Part shown: piece by piece, positions 44,953-54,715 of the stretch
How positions within the stretch are numbered: the first letter of the stretch is position 1
How the letters are laid out: the number at the start of each line of letters is the position of its first letter
Source: Labilibaculum sp. K2S
GTDB taxonomy: Bacteria > Bacteroidota > Bacteroidia > Bacteroidales > Marinifilaceae
Reading direction: 5' to 3'
Assembly: GCF_030372765.1 (NCBI RefSeq)
Contig: NZ_JAUCMW010000001.1
Location: 186,001 to 250,000, forward strand
Length of the DNA: 64,000 nucleotides
Notes under the pieces: model-generated
Told to the model about the DNA's origin: nothing
Seen by the model: only the letters and a program-made list of their open reading frames with translations
The model's database searches: none
Made by a program: the position numbers and the translations under genes

Positions 44953-46986
44953 ATGATACGAGTTAGGGCACAATTGTTACTGTTATCTTTTCTTTTTGGA
45001 TTTTTTGGAAATTGCTTATTTGCACAGGAGAATCCAGCTTGGATGATTGAAGCAAATGATTATACCAATTATACAGGAATATCAGTTGCAAATGGACGAA
45101 TAGGAATTCTTCCTTCAGCCGAGCCAGGAAAAACCAAATCGATTATTCTGAACAATGTTTACGATAAGGAATCGAAATTTGGTGTTAGTAAAGTGTTGTT
45201 GGGAATTAATTTTGCAAATATTGAAATAGTTGTCAATCAAGACACGCTTTCTACTGCAAATTGTTCCAATTGGAAACAAGTGCTGAATATGAAATCTGCT
45301 TCGTTCGCAACATCATGTCAGTTTAAAGAATATGCCGAGATATCTTTTACGCTTTATGCATTAAGAGGAATGCCTTATTCCGGATTGGTAGACGTGAAAA
45401 TAAAATCCCTGCAAAAGGAATTAGGATTTAAGGTGAATGGACAAATTGTTTGTCCAAGTGAATATAAAGATGTGACTTCTGATTTTAGGATTTTACAAGA
45501 TTTGGATGCACGAATGCCAATATTGCAGACTGTAGCAAAGAGTCCGTTTGGGAAACACGATTTGGTAACCAGTGCAGCATTTATATTTGAAGGCGAAGCA
45601 CCCGATTTAAAGCACAATTTGAAAGATCCTTTTACCAATGAACTGGGCTTTTCAAAATCTTTGAAAAAAGAGGAAGAGTATAATTTTGCCTGGTGTGGAT
45701 CGGTTTGTACATCGCAGAATTTTACAGATCCGAAAAGTGAATCGGAACGAATGGTTATTTTTCAGCTACTGGGAAATAAACAAGCCGTGATTAATCGTCA
45801 TAAAGAACTTTGGTCTGAATTGTGGAAAGGTGATATTGAAATAGAAGGAGATCCGGAGTCTCAGCAAGATATCCGTTTGGCATTGTTTCATTTGTATTCT
45901 TTTGCCAGAGATGACTCTAATTTGAGCATTGCTCCAATGGGTTTATCATCTCAAGGCTATAACGGACATGTATTCTGGGATACTGAAATATGGATGTTTC
46001 CACCTCTTTTGGTTTTCAATCAGAAGATTGCAAAATCTTTACTGAATTACAGATTTGACAGACTGGAAATGGCAAAGAAGAAGGCTCAGAATTATGGTTA
46101 TACAGGTGCCATGTTTCCATGGGAATCGGATGATACAGGTGAAGAGGCGACGCCAACCTGGGCTTTAACGGGAACCTTCGAGCATCATATTACAGCAGAT
46201 ATTGCAATCGCTTTTTGGAATTATTTCAGAACTACAGGAGATAAGGAGTGGTTGAGAGAGATTGGATTTCCGGTACTGAAAGAAGTTGCTGATTTTTGGG
46301 TAAGTCGTTCTGTTCAGAATCATGATGGTAGTTATTCCATTAATAATGTAGTTGGTGCGAATGAATTTTATCATCATGCCAATGATAATGCCTTTACTAA
46401 TGGATCGGCGAAAACGGCCTTGCAGTTTGCAATTGAGGCGGGCGGAATTCTCAAAAAAGAAAGCAATCCTCGTTGGGTTAATGCAGCCAAAGGGTTAAAG
46501 TTTCATTATTTTGAGGATGGTGTGACCAAAGAGAATTCGGAATACAATGGGGAGATTATTAAACAGGCAGATGTTAATTTATTGGCCTATCCGTTGGAAA
46601 TTGTTACTAAACCCGAAGAAATAAGAAGAGATTTGGAATACTATGAGTCTAAGATTGCTCCGGAAGGTCCGGCAATGTCTTATTCTGTTTTAGGCGCATT
46701 GTATGCACGATTGGGTGAGCCGGAAAAAGCATTTGAACTTTTCAAGAAAGCTTATGTGCCCAATAAACGTGTACCATTTGGAGCACTTTCCGAATCTGCT
46801 TATAGTAATAATCCATATTTCGCGACAGGAGCTGGCGGTATGCTGCAAACAGTTCTTTTCGGATTTGGAGGTTTACATTTTACGAAGAATGGAATAGAAC
46901 AAAAGAATCCATGTTTACCAAAACAATGGAAGAAATTAACCATAAAGGGTGTTGGCCCCGAATTAAAAACTTATGTGATTGAGTAA
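44953..46986 (+). CDS. secreted GH65 alpha-glucosidase (hydrolase type)
   Basis: A 677-residue GH65 protein with a signal peptide (LLLLSFLFGFFGNCLFAQ), hence periplasmic or surface-located. This suits a hydrolase better than the cytosolic phosphorylases of the family. The (alpha/alpha)6 catalytic domain has GHVFWDTEIWMFPPLLVF and the acid motif VVGANEFYHHANDNAFTNG (Glu471). LSESAYSNNPYFATGAGG places Glu614 where hydrolases have a general base and phosphorylases bind phosphate. The nearest characterised type known to me is the Flavobacterium kojibiose (alpha-1,2-glucoside) hydrolase. It would remove alpha-glucose residues from the imported or surface glycan. The GH97 gene follows after 2 bases. 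Confidence 0.8.
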   Translation: MIRVRAQLLLLSFLFGFFGNCLFAQENPAWMIEANDYTNYTGISVANGRIGILPSAEPGKTKSIILNNVYDKESKFGVSKVLLGINFANIEIVVNQDTLSTANCSNWKQVLNMKSASFATSCQFKEYAEISFTLYALRGMPYSGLVDVKIKSLQKELGFKVNGQIVCPSEYKDVTSDFRILQDLDARMPILQTVAKSPFGKHDLVTSAAFIFEGEAPDLKHNLKDPFTNELGFSKSLKKEEEYNFAWCGSVCTSQNFTDPKSESERMVIFQLLGNKQAVINRHKELWSELWKGDIEIEGDPESQQDIRLALFHLYSFARDDSNLSIAPMGLSSQGYNGHVFWDTEIWMFPPLLVFNQKIAKSLLNYRFDRLEMAKKKAQNYGYTGAMFPWESDDTGEEATPTWALTGTFEHHITADIAIAFWNYFRTTGDKEWLREIGFPVLKEVADFWVSRSVQNHDGSYSINNVVGANEFYHHANDNAFTNGSAKTALQFAIEAGGILKKESNPRWVNAAKGLKFHYFEDGVTKENSEYNGEIIKQADVNLLAYPLEIVTKPEEIRRDLEYYESKIAPEGPAMSYSVLGALYARLGEPEKAFELFKKAYVPNKRVPFGALSESAYSNNPYFATGAGGMLQTVLFGFGGLHFTKNGIEQKNPCLPKQWKKLTIKGVGPELKTYVIE

Positions 46987-46988
46987 TT

Positions 46989-48998
46989 ATGAATAAAATG
47001 ATAATTGTTGCATTGCTGTCAGTCTTGCTGTTTTCTGCATGCGAATCGAGTAAAAGCGTTGAGTTGGTATCACCCAATGGTGAAATTGTTTTCAACCTGG
47101 AGGTGAATGAGAAAGGACAGGCTTTTTATAAGCTTCAAACCAATCAAAATCAAATATTCTCCGATTCAAGATTAGGGATGGAATTGCGGGAAGATTCTTT
47201 GTTTACTGATGGCTTACGGATTCTTAGTGTAGTAAGAAATGAAAAGAATGAGAATTGGAAACCAGTTTGGGGGCCAAATGAAAATATAATCGAAAAGTAC
47301 AATGAGCTAATAGTTTCCTTAAAAAATCATGAAAATAACAATTTGAAGTTATACGTGCGTTTATTCGATGATGGATTAGGTTTCAGATATGAAATACCTC
47401 AGCAAAATGGTATAGATAGTATCAACATTACCAAGGAACTAACTGAATTTAATTTTGCCCAAAATGGAACTGCATGGTCTATTCCAGCAAATTTCGATTC
47501 GTACGAAATGCTTTACCGAACTACTAAATTAAGCGAAGTACCTGATGCGAATACACCAATTACGGTGAAAATGGAATCGGGTTATTACGTGAGTATTCAT
47601 GAGGCGAACCTGACTAATTATGCGGGAATGACTTTGAAGAATATGGGTGCGACCAATTTCCAAGCGAATTTGGTGCCTTGGCCCGATGGAGTAAAAGTAA
47701 AAGCAAAAGATTCATTGTTATCTCCATGGAGAACAGTAATGCTTTGCAAAAATGCAGCGGGTTTGGTTGAATCAAATTTGATTCAAAACCTGAATGAGGC
47801 TTGTGCAATTCCAGATACGAAATGGATTCAACCCATGAAATATGTTGGCATTTGGTGGGGAATGCATTTGGGAGTAGAAACATGGACTCCTGGACCAATT
47901 CATGGTGCGACAACCACAAATATGAAAAAATATATCGATTTTGCTGCCGATAACAATATTGAGGCTGTTTTAGCTGAAGGTTGGAACACGGGTTGGGAAA
48001 ATTGGGGGAAACCAAAGGCATTCGATCAGGTAACACCTTATCGCGATTTCGATTTTGATGAAATTGTGAGGTATGCAAAGTCAAAAGGCGTTGAACTAAT
48101 AGGGCATCACGAAACAGGCGGAGATTATATCTTTTATGAAGAAAGTATGGATAAAGCCTTTTCAAAATTGCATGATAATGGCATTCGGGTTGTAAAAACA
48201 GGATATGCAGGACCAATTCCCAACGGACAGTTTCATCACGGACAAAAAATGGTTCAACATTATCGAAAAGTAGTGGAGACTGCAGCTAAATATCACTTGA
48301 TGGTGGATGCGCATGAACCAATAAAAGCGACAGGAATCAGCCGGACTTATCCAAATATGATGACAAGGGAAGGTGCGCGAGGCATGGAGTGGAACGGCTG
48401 GAGTGAAGGAAATCCGCCGGAGCATCATGTGATTTTGCCTTTTACCCGTTGTTTGGGCGGACCAATTGATTACACGCCCGGAACCTTCGATATTTTGTAC
48501 AAAAACCGAAAGGAATATATCAAATGGAACAGCAACGACAAAGGCAATAGCAGGGTAAATACCACCTTAGCGAAGCAATTGGCTTTATGGGTTTGTTTGT
48601 ACAGTCCCTTGCAAATGGCTTCCGATTTGGTGAGTAATTACGAAAATCAGCCAGCCTTTCAGTTTTTCGAGAATCTGCCGGCAGATTTCGAAGAATCCAA
48701 AGTCTTGGAAGCTGAAATCGGAGATGTATATGCTGTTGCCCGTCGGAAAGCTTCGAATTGGTACATCGGTGCAATCACCGACGAAAATGCCAGAGAAATT
48801 GATTTAGATCTGAGCTTTTTAGATACGGATAAAAAATATGTGGCGACCATTTATGCGGATACAGAAAATACATCCTTAAGTGACAATCCAACGGAAATAA
48901 AAATCTTTAAAAAAGCGGTCGATAGCAAAACTATTTTGCAGGTGAAGATGCAAAATAGTGGAGGGCAGGCCATAGAAATCAGAGAATTTGAAAAATAG
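46989..48998 (+). CDS. GH97 alpha-glucosidase, inverting type
   Basis: A 669-residue lipoprotein (MNKMIIVALLSVLLFSAC) of the SusB family. The N-terminal beta-sandwich begins VELVSPNGEIVFNLEV. The TIM barrel (about 290-560) has EAVLAEGWNTGWENWG, GVELIGHHETGGD, VVKTGYAGPIPNGQ, LMVDAHEPIKATGISRTYPN and REGARGMEWNGW. Retaining GH97 enzymes have a nucleophilic Asp where this protein has Gly (KTGYAG), and the Glu residues in DAHE and GMEW fit the inverting SusB-like subgroup. It is calcium-dependent in the known members. It should release glucose from alpha-glucosides and is co-transcribed with GH65. Confidence 0.9.
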   Translation: MNKMIIVALLSVLLFSACESSKSVELVSPNGEIVFNLEVNEKGQAFYKLQTNQNQIFSDSRLGMELREDSLFTDGLRILSVVRNEKNENWKPVWGPNENIIEKYNELIVSLKNHENNNLKLYVRLFDDGLGFRYEIPQQNGIDSINITKELTEFNFAQNGTAWSIPANFDSYEMLYRTTKLSEVPDANTPITVKMESGYYVSIHEANLTNYAGMTLKNMGATNFQANLVPWPDGVKVKAKDSLLSPWRTVMLCKNAAGLVESNLIQNLNEACAIPDTKWIQPMKYVGIWWGMHLGVETWTPGPIHGATTTNMKKYIDFAADNNIEAVLAEGWNTGWENWGKPKAFDQVTPYRDFDFDEIVRYAKSKGVELIGHHETGGDYIFYEESMDKAFSKLHDNGIRVVKTGYAGPIPNGQFHHGQKMVQHYRKVVETAAKYHLMVDAHEPIKATGISRTYPNMMTREGARGMEWNGWSEGNPPEHHVILPFTRCLGGPIDYTPGTFDILYKNRKEYIKWNSNDKGNSRVNTTLAKQLALWVCLYSPLQMASDLVSNYENQPAFQFFENLPADFEESKVLEAEIGDVYAVARRKASNWYIGAITDENAREIDLDLSFLDTDKKYVATIYADTENTSLSDNPTEIKIFKKAVDSKTILQVKMQNSGGQAIEIREFEK

Positions 48999-49154
48999 TA
49001 GGGAACAATTGATAGCCTGAAGTTATGAGAGTAACTTTTAGCTTATTTGTTATTATTTATAATGATTAATGAATGAAACCGGTGATTAACCTTAAAATTA
49101 ATCGGCTTTTAATCTCTAACTCTTTAATTTGACTTGTAGATTAGAAATTAGAGA

Positions 49155-49194
49155 ACCGATCGGGAGCAGCTTGGCTGGCAGAATCCCGTTCGGT
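49155..49194 (+). other. large hairpin upstream of third GH92 gene
   Basis: ACCGATCGGGA pairs with TCCCGTTCGGT (one mismatch) around an 18-base GC-rich loop. No strong U-tract follows. It lies in the 235-base gap after GH97, 40 bases before the GH92 start. Confidence 0.5.
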
Positions 49195-49233
49195 ATTATT
49201 TTAGATTATTGCAACTAAATAAAACCTAATTTG

Positions 49234-51468
49234 ATGAAGCGCTTATCAGGAATTTTGATTCTTTTTTTTCTAAGCATAAATTGTTTTGCACAATTTGCCG
49301 GTTACGTAAACCCATTTATTGGGACTACTAATTTTGGCACCACAAATCCGGGAGCAATTGTACCACGGGGCATGGTATCAGTAACTCCTTTTAATGTTTC
49401 CGGATCCGATTTGAATACCTACGATAAAGATACCCGTTGGTGGTCAACACCTTATTCCTGGGATAATTCTTTCCTTACCGGATTTTCACATGTAAACCTG
49501 AGTGGTGTTGGTTGTCCCGATTTGGGCGTGATTTTGTTGATGCCAACAACAGGAGAGGTAAATGCAGATCATAAAACATACGGATCTATCCTAAAAAATC
49601 AGGAGGCAAGGCCTGGATATTATGCCACCAATTTAGAAAAATATGGAATTAAAGCAGAATTGAGTGCTACCAAAAGAACAGGCATCAGTCGCTATACTTT
49701 TCCAAAAGGGAAATCGAATATACTTTTAAATTTAGGTTTGGGCTTAACCAATGAATCGGGTGCAAAGGTTCGGATCGTAAACAATCAGGAAATAGAAGGT
49801 TCCCGAATGACAGGAAGTTTTTGTTACAATGATGGTTCGGAACGTCCGGTTTATTTTGTGGCCCGCTTCAGTAAAAAGGCCGATGAGTTTGGTGTTTGGA
49901 AAAAAATGCCGGAAATGAAAGCCGAATCTGCATGGAGCGATACCGATGGTCAGTTCAAATATTACAAAAACTACACTCAGGAACTATTTGGCGATGAGAT
50001 TGGAGCTTACTTTACTTTCAACACCAATACCGGCGAACAAATAATTGCAGAAGTTGGAGTATCATACGTAAGTATTGCCAATGCAAGAATGAATTTGAAT
50101 GCAGAATCGAATCAGTTTGATTTTGAGAAAACAAGATTGCAGGCTACACAGGAATGGAATAGTACTTTGAGCCGGGTAAAAGTAGAAGGTGGAACCGAAG
50201 ATCAGAAAACCATTTTCTATTCAGCATTGTACCACACTCAAATTCATCCAAATATTATTAACGATGTAAACGGGCAATATCCGGCAATGGAATCTTTTGA
50301 GATTCGCGAGACCAATGATTGCAATCGATACACCGTATTTTCTTTGTGGGACACTTACCGAAATTATCATCCGTTAATGGCCTTGTTATATCCTCAGGAA
50401 CAACAGGACATGCTTCGATCCATGGTCGGCATGTACAAGGAAAGCGGATGGTTGCCAAAATGGGAGTTGAATAGTAAGGAAACACACGTTATGGAAGGCG
50501 ATCCAGCCATTCCTGTTATTGTAGATTCTTACTTGCGTGGATTAAAAGATTTTGATGTAGAAGCGGCATATGCTGCCATGGTGAAGTCGGCAACTACTCC
50601 AGGAAAAAACAACAAACTGCGACCGGATATTGATCATTATTTAGCAAAAGGATATGTGCCTTTAGTTGATGAGTTTGACAACTCGGTTTCTCATGCTTTG
50701 GAATATTACATTGCCGATTGGAATTTGGCACAATTCGCCAAGGCTCTTGATAAAAAGGATGATTACAAGAAATTCCTGAATCAGTCTCTTCGTTACAAAG
50801 AATATTTCGATCCCAAATTTGGAATGTTTCGTCCCCGTCTGGAGAATGGCGATTTCTTAACAAATTTTGATCCAAAGCAAGGCGAAAACTTTGAACCAAG
50901 CCCGGGTTTTCATGAAGGAACAGCATGGCAATATGCTTTTTGTGTTCCCCATGATGTAAATGGATTAATAAAACTAATGGGCGGAAAGAAGAAGTTTGTA
51001 AATAAACTGCAAACTGTTTTCGACGAAGGATTGTTCGACATGGCCAACGAGCCTGATATTCATTACCCATTCCTGTTCAACTATACCAAGGGCGAAGAAT
51101 GGAGAACGCAAAAAGAAGTTCGCCGATTAATCGATACCTATTACAAAAATGCTCCTGATGGCATTCCTGGCAACGACGATTGCGGCACTTTATCTGCATG
51201 GGTAATTTACAGCATGATGGGAATTTATCCTGTTTGTCCCGGAGATACCGATTATGCAATTACAAGTCCAGTTTTCGATAAAATTACAATTGAACTGGAC
51301 CCGGAATTTTACAAAGGAAAATCATTCGAAATACTCACACATCGTAAGAATAAAGGCGATTTGTTTATTGATAAAATGATGATTAATGGAAAGAAGCAGA
51401 ACTCTTATTTCATTACTCACAAAACAATAGGCGAAGGAGGAAAACTGGAATTTTTTCTGAAAAAATAA
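49234..51468 (+). CDS. GH92 alpha-mannosidase, third copy
   Basis: 744 residues from ATG 49234 (MKRLSGILILFFLSINCFAQ, a cleavable signal peptide rather than a lipoprotein signal); a TTG one codon earlier is unlikely. Motifs are FAGYVNPFIGTTNFGTTNPG, HVNLSGVGCPDLG, SLWDTYRNYHPLMAL, LNSKETHVMEGDPAIPV, FHEGTAWQYAF (Glu561, probable acid), NEPDIHYPFLFNY and PGNDDCGTLSAWV (Asp648/649). This NEPD form is the common one in GH92 enzymes. It would act in the periplasm on alpha-mannosides together with the two lipoprotein copies. An MFS carrier gene follows after 32 bases. Confidence 0.93.
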   Translation: MKRLSGILILFFLSINCFAQFAGYVNPFIGTTNFGTTNPGAIVPRGMVSVTPFNVSGSDLNTYDKDTRWWSTPYSWDNSFLTGFSHVNLSGVGCPDLGVILLMPTTGEVNADHKTYGSILKNQEARPGYYATNLEKYGIKAELSATKRTGISRYTFPKGKSNILLNLGLGLTNESGAKVRIVNNQEIEGSRMTGSFCYNDGSERPVYFVARFSKKADEFGVWKKMPEMKAESAWSDTDGQFKYYKNYTQELFGDEIGAYFTFNTNTGEQIIAEVGVSYVSIANARMNLNAESNQFDFEKTRLQATQEWNSTLSRVKVEGGTEDQKTIFYSALYHTQIHPNIINDVNGQYPAMESFEIRETNDCNRYTVFSLWDTYRNYHPLMALLYPQEQQDMLRSMVGMYKESGWLPKWELNSKETHVMEGDPAIPVIVDSYLRGLKDFDVEAAYAAMVKSATTPGKNNKLRPDIDHYLAKGYVPLVDEFDNSVSHALEYYIADWNLAQFAKALDKKDDYKKFLNQSLRYKEYFDPKFGMFRPRLENGDFLTNFDPKQGENFEPSPGFHEGTAWQYAFCVPHDVNGLIKLMGGKKKFVNKLQTVFDEGLFDMANEPDIHYPFLFNYTKGEEWRTQKEVRRLIDTYYKNAPDGIPGNDDCGTLSAWVIYSMMGIYPVCPGDTDYAITSPVFDKITIELDPEFYKGKSFEILTHRKNKGDLFIDKMMINGKKQNSYFITHKTIGEGGKLEFFLKK

Positions 51469-51500
51469 AATTACAACCTAATAACACTTGTTAAATACAA

Positions 51501-52793
51501 ATGTCAAAAACTAATAACAAACCAAAACATCCGGCTACTTGGATTCCCACTGCATATTTTGCGATGGGTTTACCATTTGTTGCTATTGCTCAAGCATCCG
51601 TGCTTATGTTTAAGAGTTTTGAGATATCCGATTCGTTAATTGCATTTTGGACCTCACTCATCATGTTACCTTGGACATTAAAACCACTATGGAGTCCAAT
51701 ATTGGAAATGTTTAAAACAAAAAAACATTTTGTTGTTGCAACCCAACTCGTAACAGGATTTACATTTGCTCTGGTCGCATTGGCCTTGCCATTGGATAAT
51801 TTCTTTACCTATTCTATTGCTTTATTAGCTGTAATAGCCTTTAGTGGTGCAACCCACGATATTGCTGTCGATGGAGTTTACCTAAGTGTTTTATCAGGAA
51901 AAGAACAAGCAAAATATATTGGATGGCAAGGTGCTTCGTATAATATTGCAAAAATCTTAACTGCTGGTGCTTTTGTTTATTTAGCAGGCATCCTCGAAGA
52001 ACGTTTTGGCGTATTACATGCATGGATGGCCGTTATGCTCACCTATTCAATAATCATGATTTCATTGGCTTTGTATCATATTAAAATGTTGCCATCAGGA
52101 GGAAATGCAAGCCGTGAGGTAGCTTCGTTAAATGATGGATTTAAAACCTTGTGGGATGTTATAAAAACCTTTTTCCAGAAAAAACACATTGGTTGGTTTA
52201 TTGCTTTTATCATCTTGTACCGATTTACCGAAGGCTTTGCCATTAAAATAGCTCCTTTGTTTTTTAAAGCAACAATCGAAGAAGGAGGTTTGGGACTTAG
52301 TACTTCGCAGATAGGTCTTATTTATGGCGTATTTGGTTCCGGGGCTTTTGTTCTGGGTTCAATTTTAGCAGGCTATTATATTTCAGCACGAGGATTAAAA
52401 AAATCCTTATTCACTCTGGTTTGCATTTTTAATATTCAATTTATAGTTTACGCTCTATTGGCCGTTTATCGCCCGGAAAGTATATTTCTAATTGGATCTG
52501 CAGTTGTGGTTGAATACTTTGTATATGGTTTTGGCTTTGTGGGTTTAATGTTGTTTATGATGCAGCAAGTTGCTCCCGGAAAATATAAAATGGCTCATTA
52601 TGCATTTGCTACAGGAATCATGAATCTAGGCATTATGCTGCCGGGCATGTTAAGTGGTTTTATGAGCGATTGGTTAGGTTATAAGTTATTTTTTATATGC
52701 ATACTTGTTGTTATAATTCCATCTTTGTTAGCAGCAATATTTGTTCCTTTTGTTCATTCAGAAGAAAGCGAAGCAGATGAAAATAAAATCTAA
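51501..52793 (+). CDS. AmpG-like MFS transporter
   Basis: A 430-residue carrier with about 12 helices. It begins with a short polar N-terminus (MSKTNNKPKHPATWIPTAYF), and helix 1 to 4 motifs (LPWTLKPLWSPILEMFKTKK, FSGATHDIAVDGVY) are like those of AmpG/PucC-type MFS proteins, which take up muropeptides or oligosaccharides. In Bacteroidota this branch is frequent in mannosidase loci. It is likely to import a short product of the GH92 enzymes, such as Man-GlcNAc, across the inner membrane. The sodium symporter gene follows after 10 bases. Confidence 0.85.
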   Translation: MSKTNNKPKHPATWIPTAYFAMGLPFVAIAQASVLMFKSFEISDSLIAFWTSLIMLPWTLKPLWSPILEMFKTKKHFVVATQLVTGFTFALVALALPLDNFFTYSIALLAVIAFSGATHDIAVDGVYLSVLSGKEQAKYIGWQGASYNIAKILTAGAFVYLAGILEERFGVLHAWMAVMLTYSIIMISLALYHIKMLPSGGNASREVASLNDGFKTLWDVIKTFFQKKHIGWFIAFIILYRFTEGFAIKIAPLFFKATIEEGGLGLSTSQIGLIYGVFGSGAFVLGSILAGYYISARGLKKSLFTLVCIFNIQFIVYALLAVYRPESIFLIGSAVVVEYFVYGFGFVGLMLFMMQQVAPGKYKMAHYAFATGIMNLGIMLPGMLSGFMSDWLGYKLFFICILVVIIPSLLAAIFVPFVHSEESEADENKI

Positions 52794-52803
52794 TTTTCAT
52801 TAA

Positions 52804-54669
52804 ATGAACTTATCAATACTCGATCTATCCATAATTGTAGGATACATTATTTTAACCGTATTTATTGGTTATTTTCTATCCAAAAAGGCATCAAAGAACC
52901 TTTCCAATTACTTTTTGGGAGGAAATAAAATACCATGGTATATGCTTGGAGTTTCCAATGCATCGGGTATGTTCGACATTACCGGAACCATGTGGACGGT
53001 TACTATTTTGTTCGTGTATGGTTTAAAATCACTCTGGATTCCTTGGTTATGGCCGGTTTGGAATCAGATTTTCCTGATGATGTTCATGGCCGTTTGGTTA
53101 CGGCGTTCGAATGTAATGACAGGAGCCGAATGGTTAAAAACCCGTTTTGGTGAGGGGCGGGGATCACAACTTTCGCATTTAATAGTGGTGCTTTTTGCCA
53201 TTGTTAGTGTAATCGGTTTCATTACCTACGGATTTGTTGGAGTGGGTAAATTTGCACAAACATTTTTCCCTTGGGATTTGCATGCCACTGTTTTGGGTTT
53301 AAGTATTAAGTCGGAGAACATGTACGCAATTATCATCATGGGCTTAACCACCTTGTATGTTGTGAAAGGGGGAATGTACTCTGTGGTTTTTACAGAAGTA
53401 TTTCAGTTTGTGATTATGACTATTGCCTGCATCATGGTAGGTGTAATTGCTGTTTCCTTGGTAACGCCGGAGCAGATTGCCGCAGCAGTACCTGCAGGTT
53501 GGGCGGATATTTCGTTTGGCTGGACTCTCGATTTGGATTGGAGCAATCTAATTCCTGCAGTAAACCACAAAATTGACATCGACGGATACAATATGTTCTC
53601 GGTTTTAATGATGATGATGATTTTTAAAGGAGTATTGGTGAGTATTGCCGGACCGGTTCCCAGTTACGACATGCAGCGCATACTCTCTACCGAAACACCT
53701 AAAGATGCTGCTAAAATGAGTGGGATTGTATCTTTGGTGCTATTCGTTCCCCGTTATTTGATGATTGCCGGATTAGCAGCTTTGGCATTGGTTTATCTGG
53801 CTCCGGAATTCAATAAGATGGGCAATAATATCGATTTTGAAATGGTTTTGCCATATGCCTTGAATAATTTTATTCCGGATGGTGCAAAAGGTTTATTGCT
53901 GGCAGGATTAATTGCGGCCTTCATGTCCACTTTTGCGGCAAATGTAAATGCCGGACCGGCCTACATTGTAAACGATATCTACAAAAAATTTATCAACCCG
54001 AATGCTTCTCAAAAGAAATACATTCGAATGAGTTATTTGGCATCATTCGCAGTAGTAATTATGGGAATATTCTTCGGTTTTTTTGCCGAAAGTATCGATA
54101 CCGTTATGAAGTGGTTGGTAGGTGCTTTGTTTGGCGGATATACCGCATCTAATCTTTTAAAATGGGTGTGGTGGAGATTTAATGGGTATGGTTTTTTTTA
54201 TGGAATGCTTGCCGGTTTAATAGCCTCGTTGGTGGCACCTCTGGTGTTTCCCGAAGTATCTCCAATTTATGCCTTCCCGTACATTTTCCTATTCTCTTTT
54301 GCAGTATCGGTTATTGGTAGTTTACTAACCAAACCTGAATCCGATGAAGTGTTAATTAAATTTTACGAAAGTGTTCGTCCGTGGGGATTTTGGAACCCGG
54401 TTTACTTAAAGTTGAAAGCACAAAAACCGGAAGCAAAACCAAATAACGATTTCTTTAAAGATATGTTTAACTGTACCATTGGAGCAGGATGGCAAATGAT
54501 GTTGCCACTCATCCCAATCTATTTTGTAATTGGTAAATACTCATCGCTATCACGGGTAGTTGCATTATTTATAATTACGAGCATTATCCTCTATTTTACA
54601 TGGTACAAAAAACTCGAAGATTACCCGGCAGATTATAAGTATTGCAAAAAAGAAATCAAAGAAGACTAA
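52804..54669 (+). CDS. sodium:solute symporter (SSS family)
   Basis: A 621-residue protein with about 14 membrane helices of the LeuT-fold SSS family. It begins LSIIVGYIILTVFIGYFLSKK, followed by SNYFLGGNKIPWYMLGVSNA, GMFDITGTMWTV and TGAEWLKTRFG near 110. The family signature region is LLAGLIAAFMSTFAANVNAG (about 360-380), with Ser/Thr residues typical of the sodium sites. Sugar-type SSS carriers are common next to GH130 genes. It probably takes up a mono- or disaccharide with sodium and may overlap in function with the MFS carrier. The GH130 gene follows after 46 bases. Confidence 0.88.
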   Translation: MNLSILDLSIIVGYIILTVFIGYFLSKKASKNLSNYFLGGNKIPWYMLGVSNASGMFDITGTMWTVTILFVYGLKSLWIPWLWPVWNQIFLMMFMAVWLRRSNVMTGAEWLKTRFGEGRGSQLSHLIVVLFAIVSVIGFITYGFVGVGKFAQTFFPWDLHATVLGLSIKSENMYAIIIMGLTTLYVVKGGMYSVVFTEVFQFVIMTIACIMVGVIAVSLVTPEQIAAAVPAGWADISFGWTLDLDWSNLIPAVNHKIDIDGYNMFSVLMMMMIFKGVLVSIAGPVPSYDMQRILSTETPKDAAKMSGIVSLVLFVPRYLMIAGLAALALVYLAPEFNKMGNNIDFEMVLPYALNNFIPDGAKGLLLAGLIAAFMSTFAANVNAGPAYIVNDIYKKFINPNASQKKYIRMSYLASFAVVIMGIFFGFFAESIDTVMKWLVGALFGGYTASNLLKWVWWRFNGYGFFYGMLAGLIASLVAPLVFPEVSPIYAFPYIFLFSFAVSVIGSLLTKPESDEVLIKFYESVRPWGFWNPVYLKLKAQKPEAKPNNDFFKDMFNCTIGAGWQMMLPLIPIYFVIGKYSSLSRVVALFIITSIILYFTWYKKLEDYPADYKYCKKEIKED

Positions 54670-54715
54670 AAACGATATTGATAGAATTAAATTCATAAAC
54701 AATAAATGAGCAAAA

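Noticed and set aside
48162..48428. Minus-strand ORFs of 60-200 codons inside the GH97 and GH92 genes
   Set aside because: These are shadows of the rightward genes, with high Cys/His/Arg content and no recognisable motifs.
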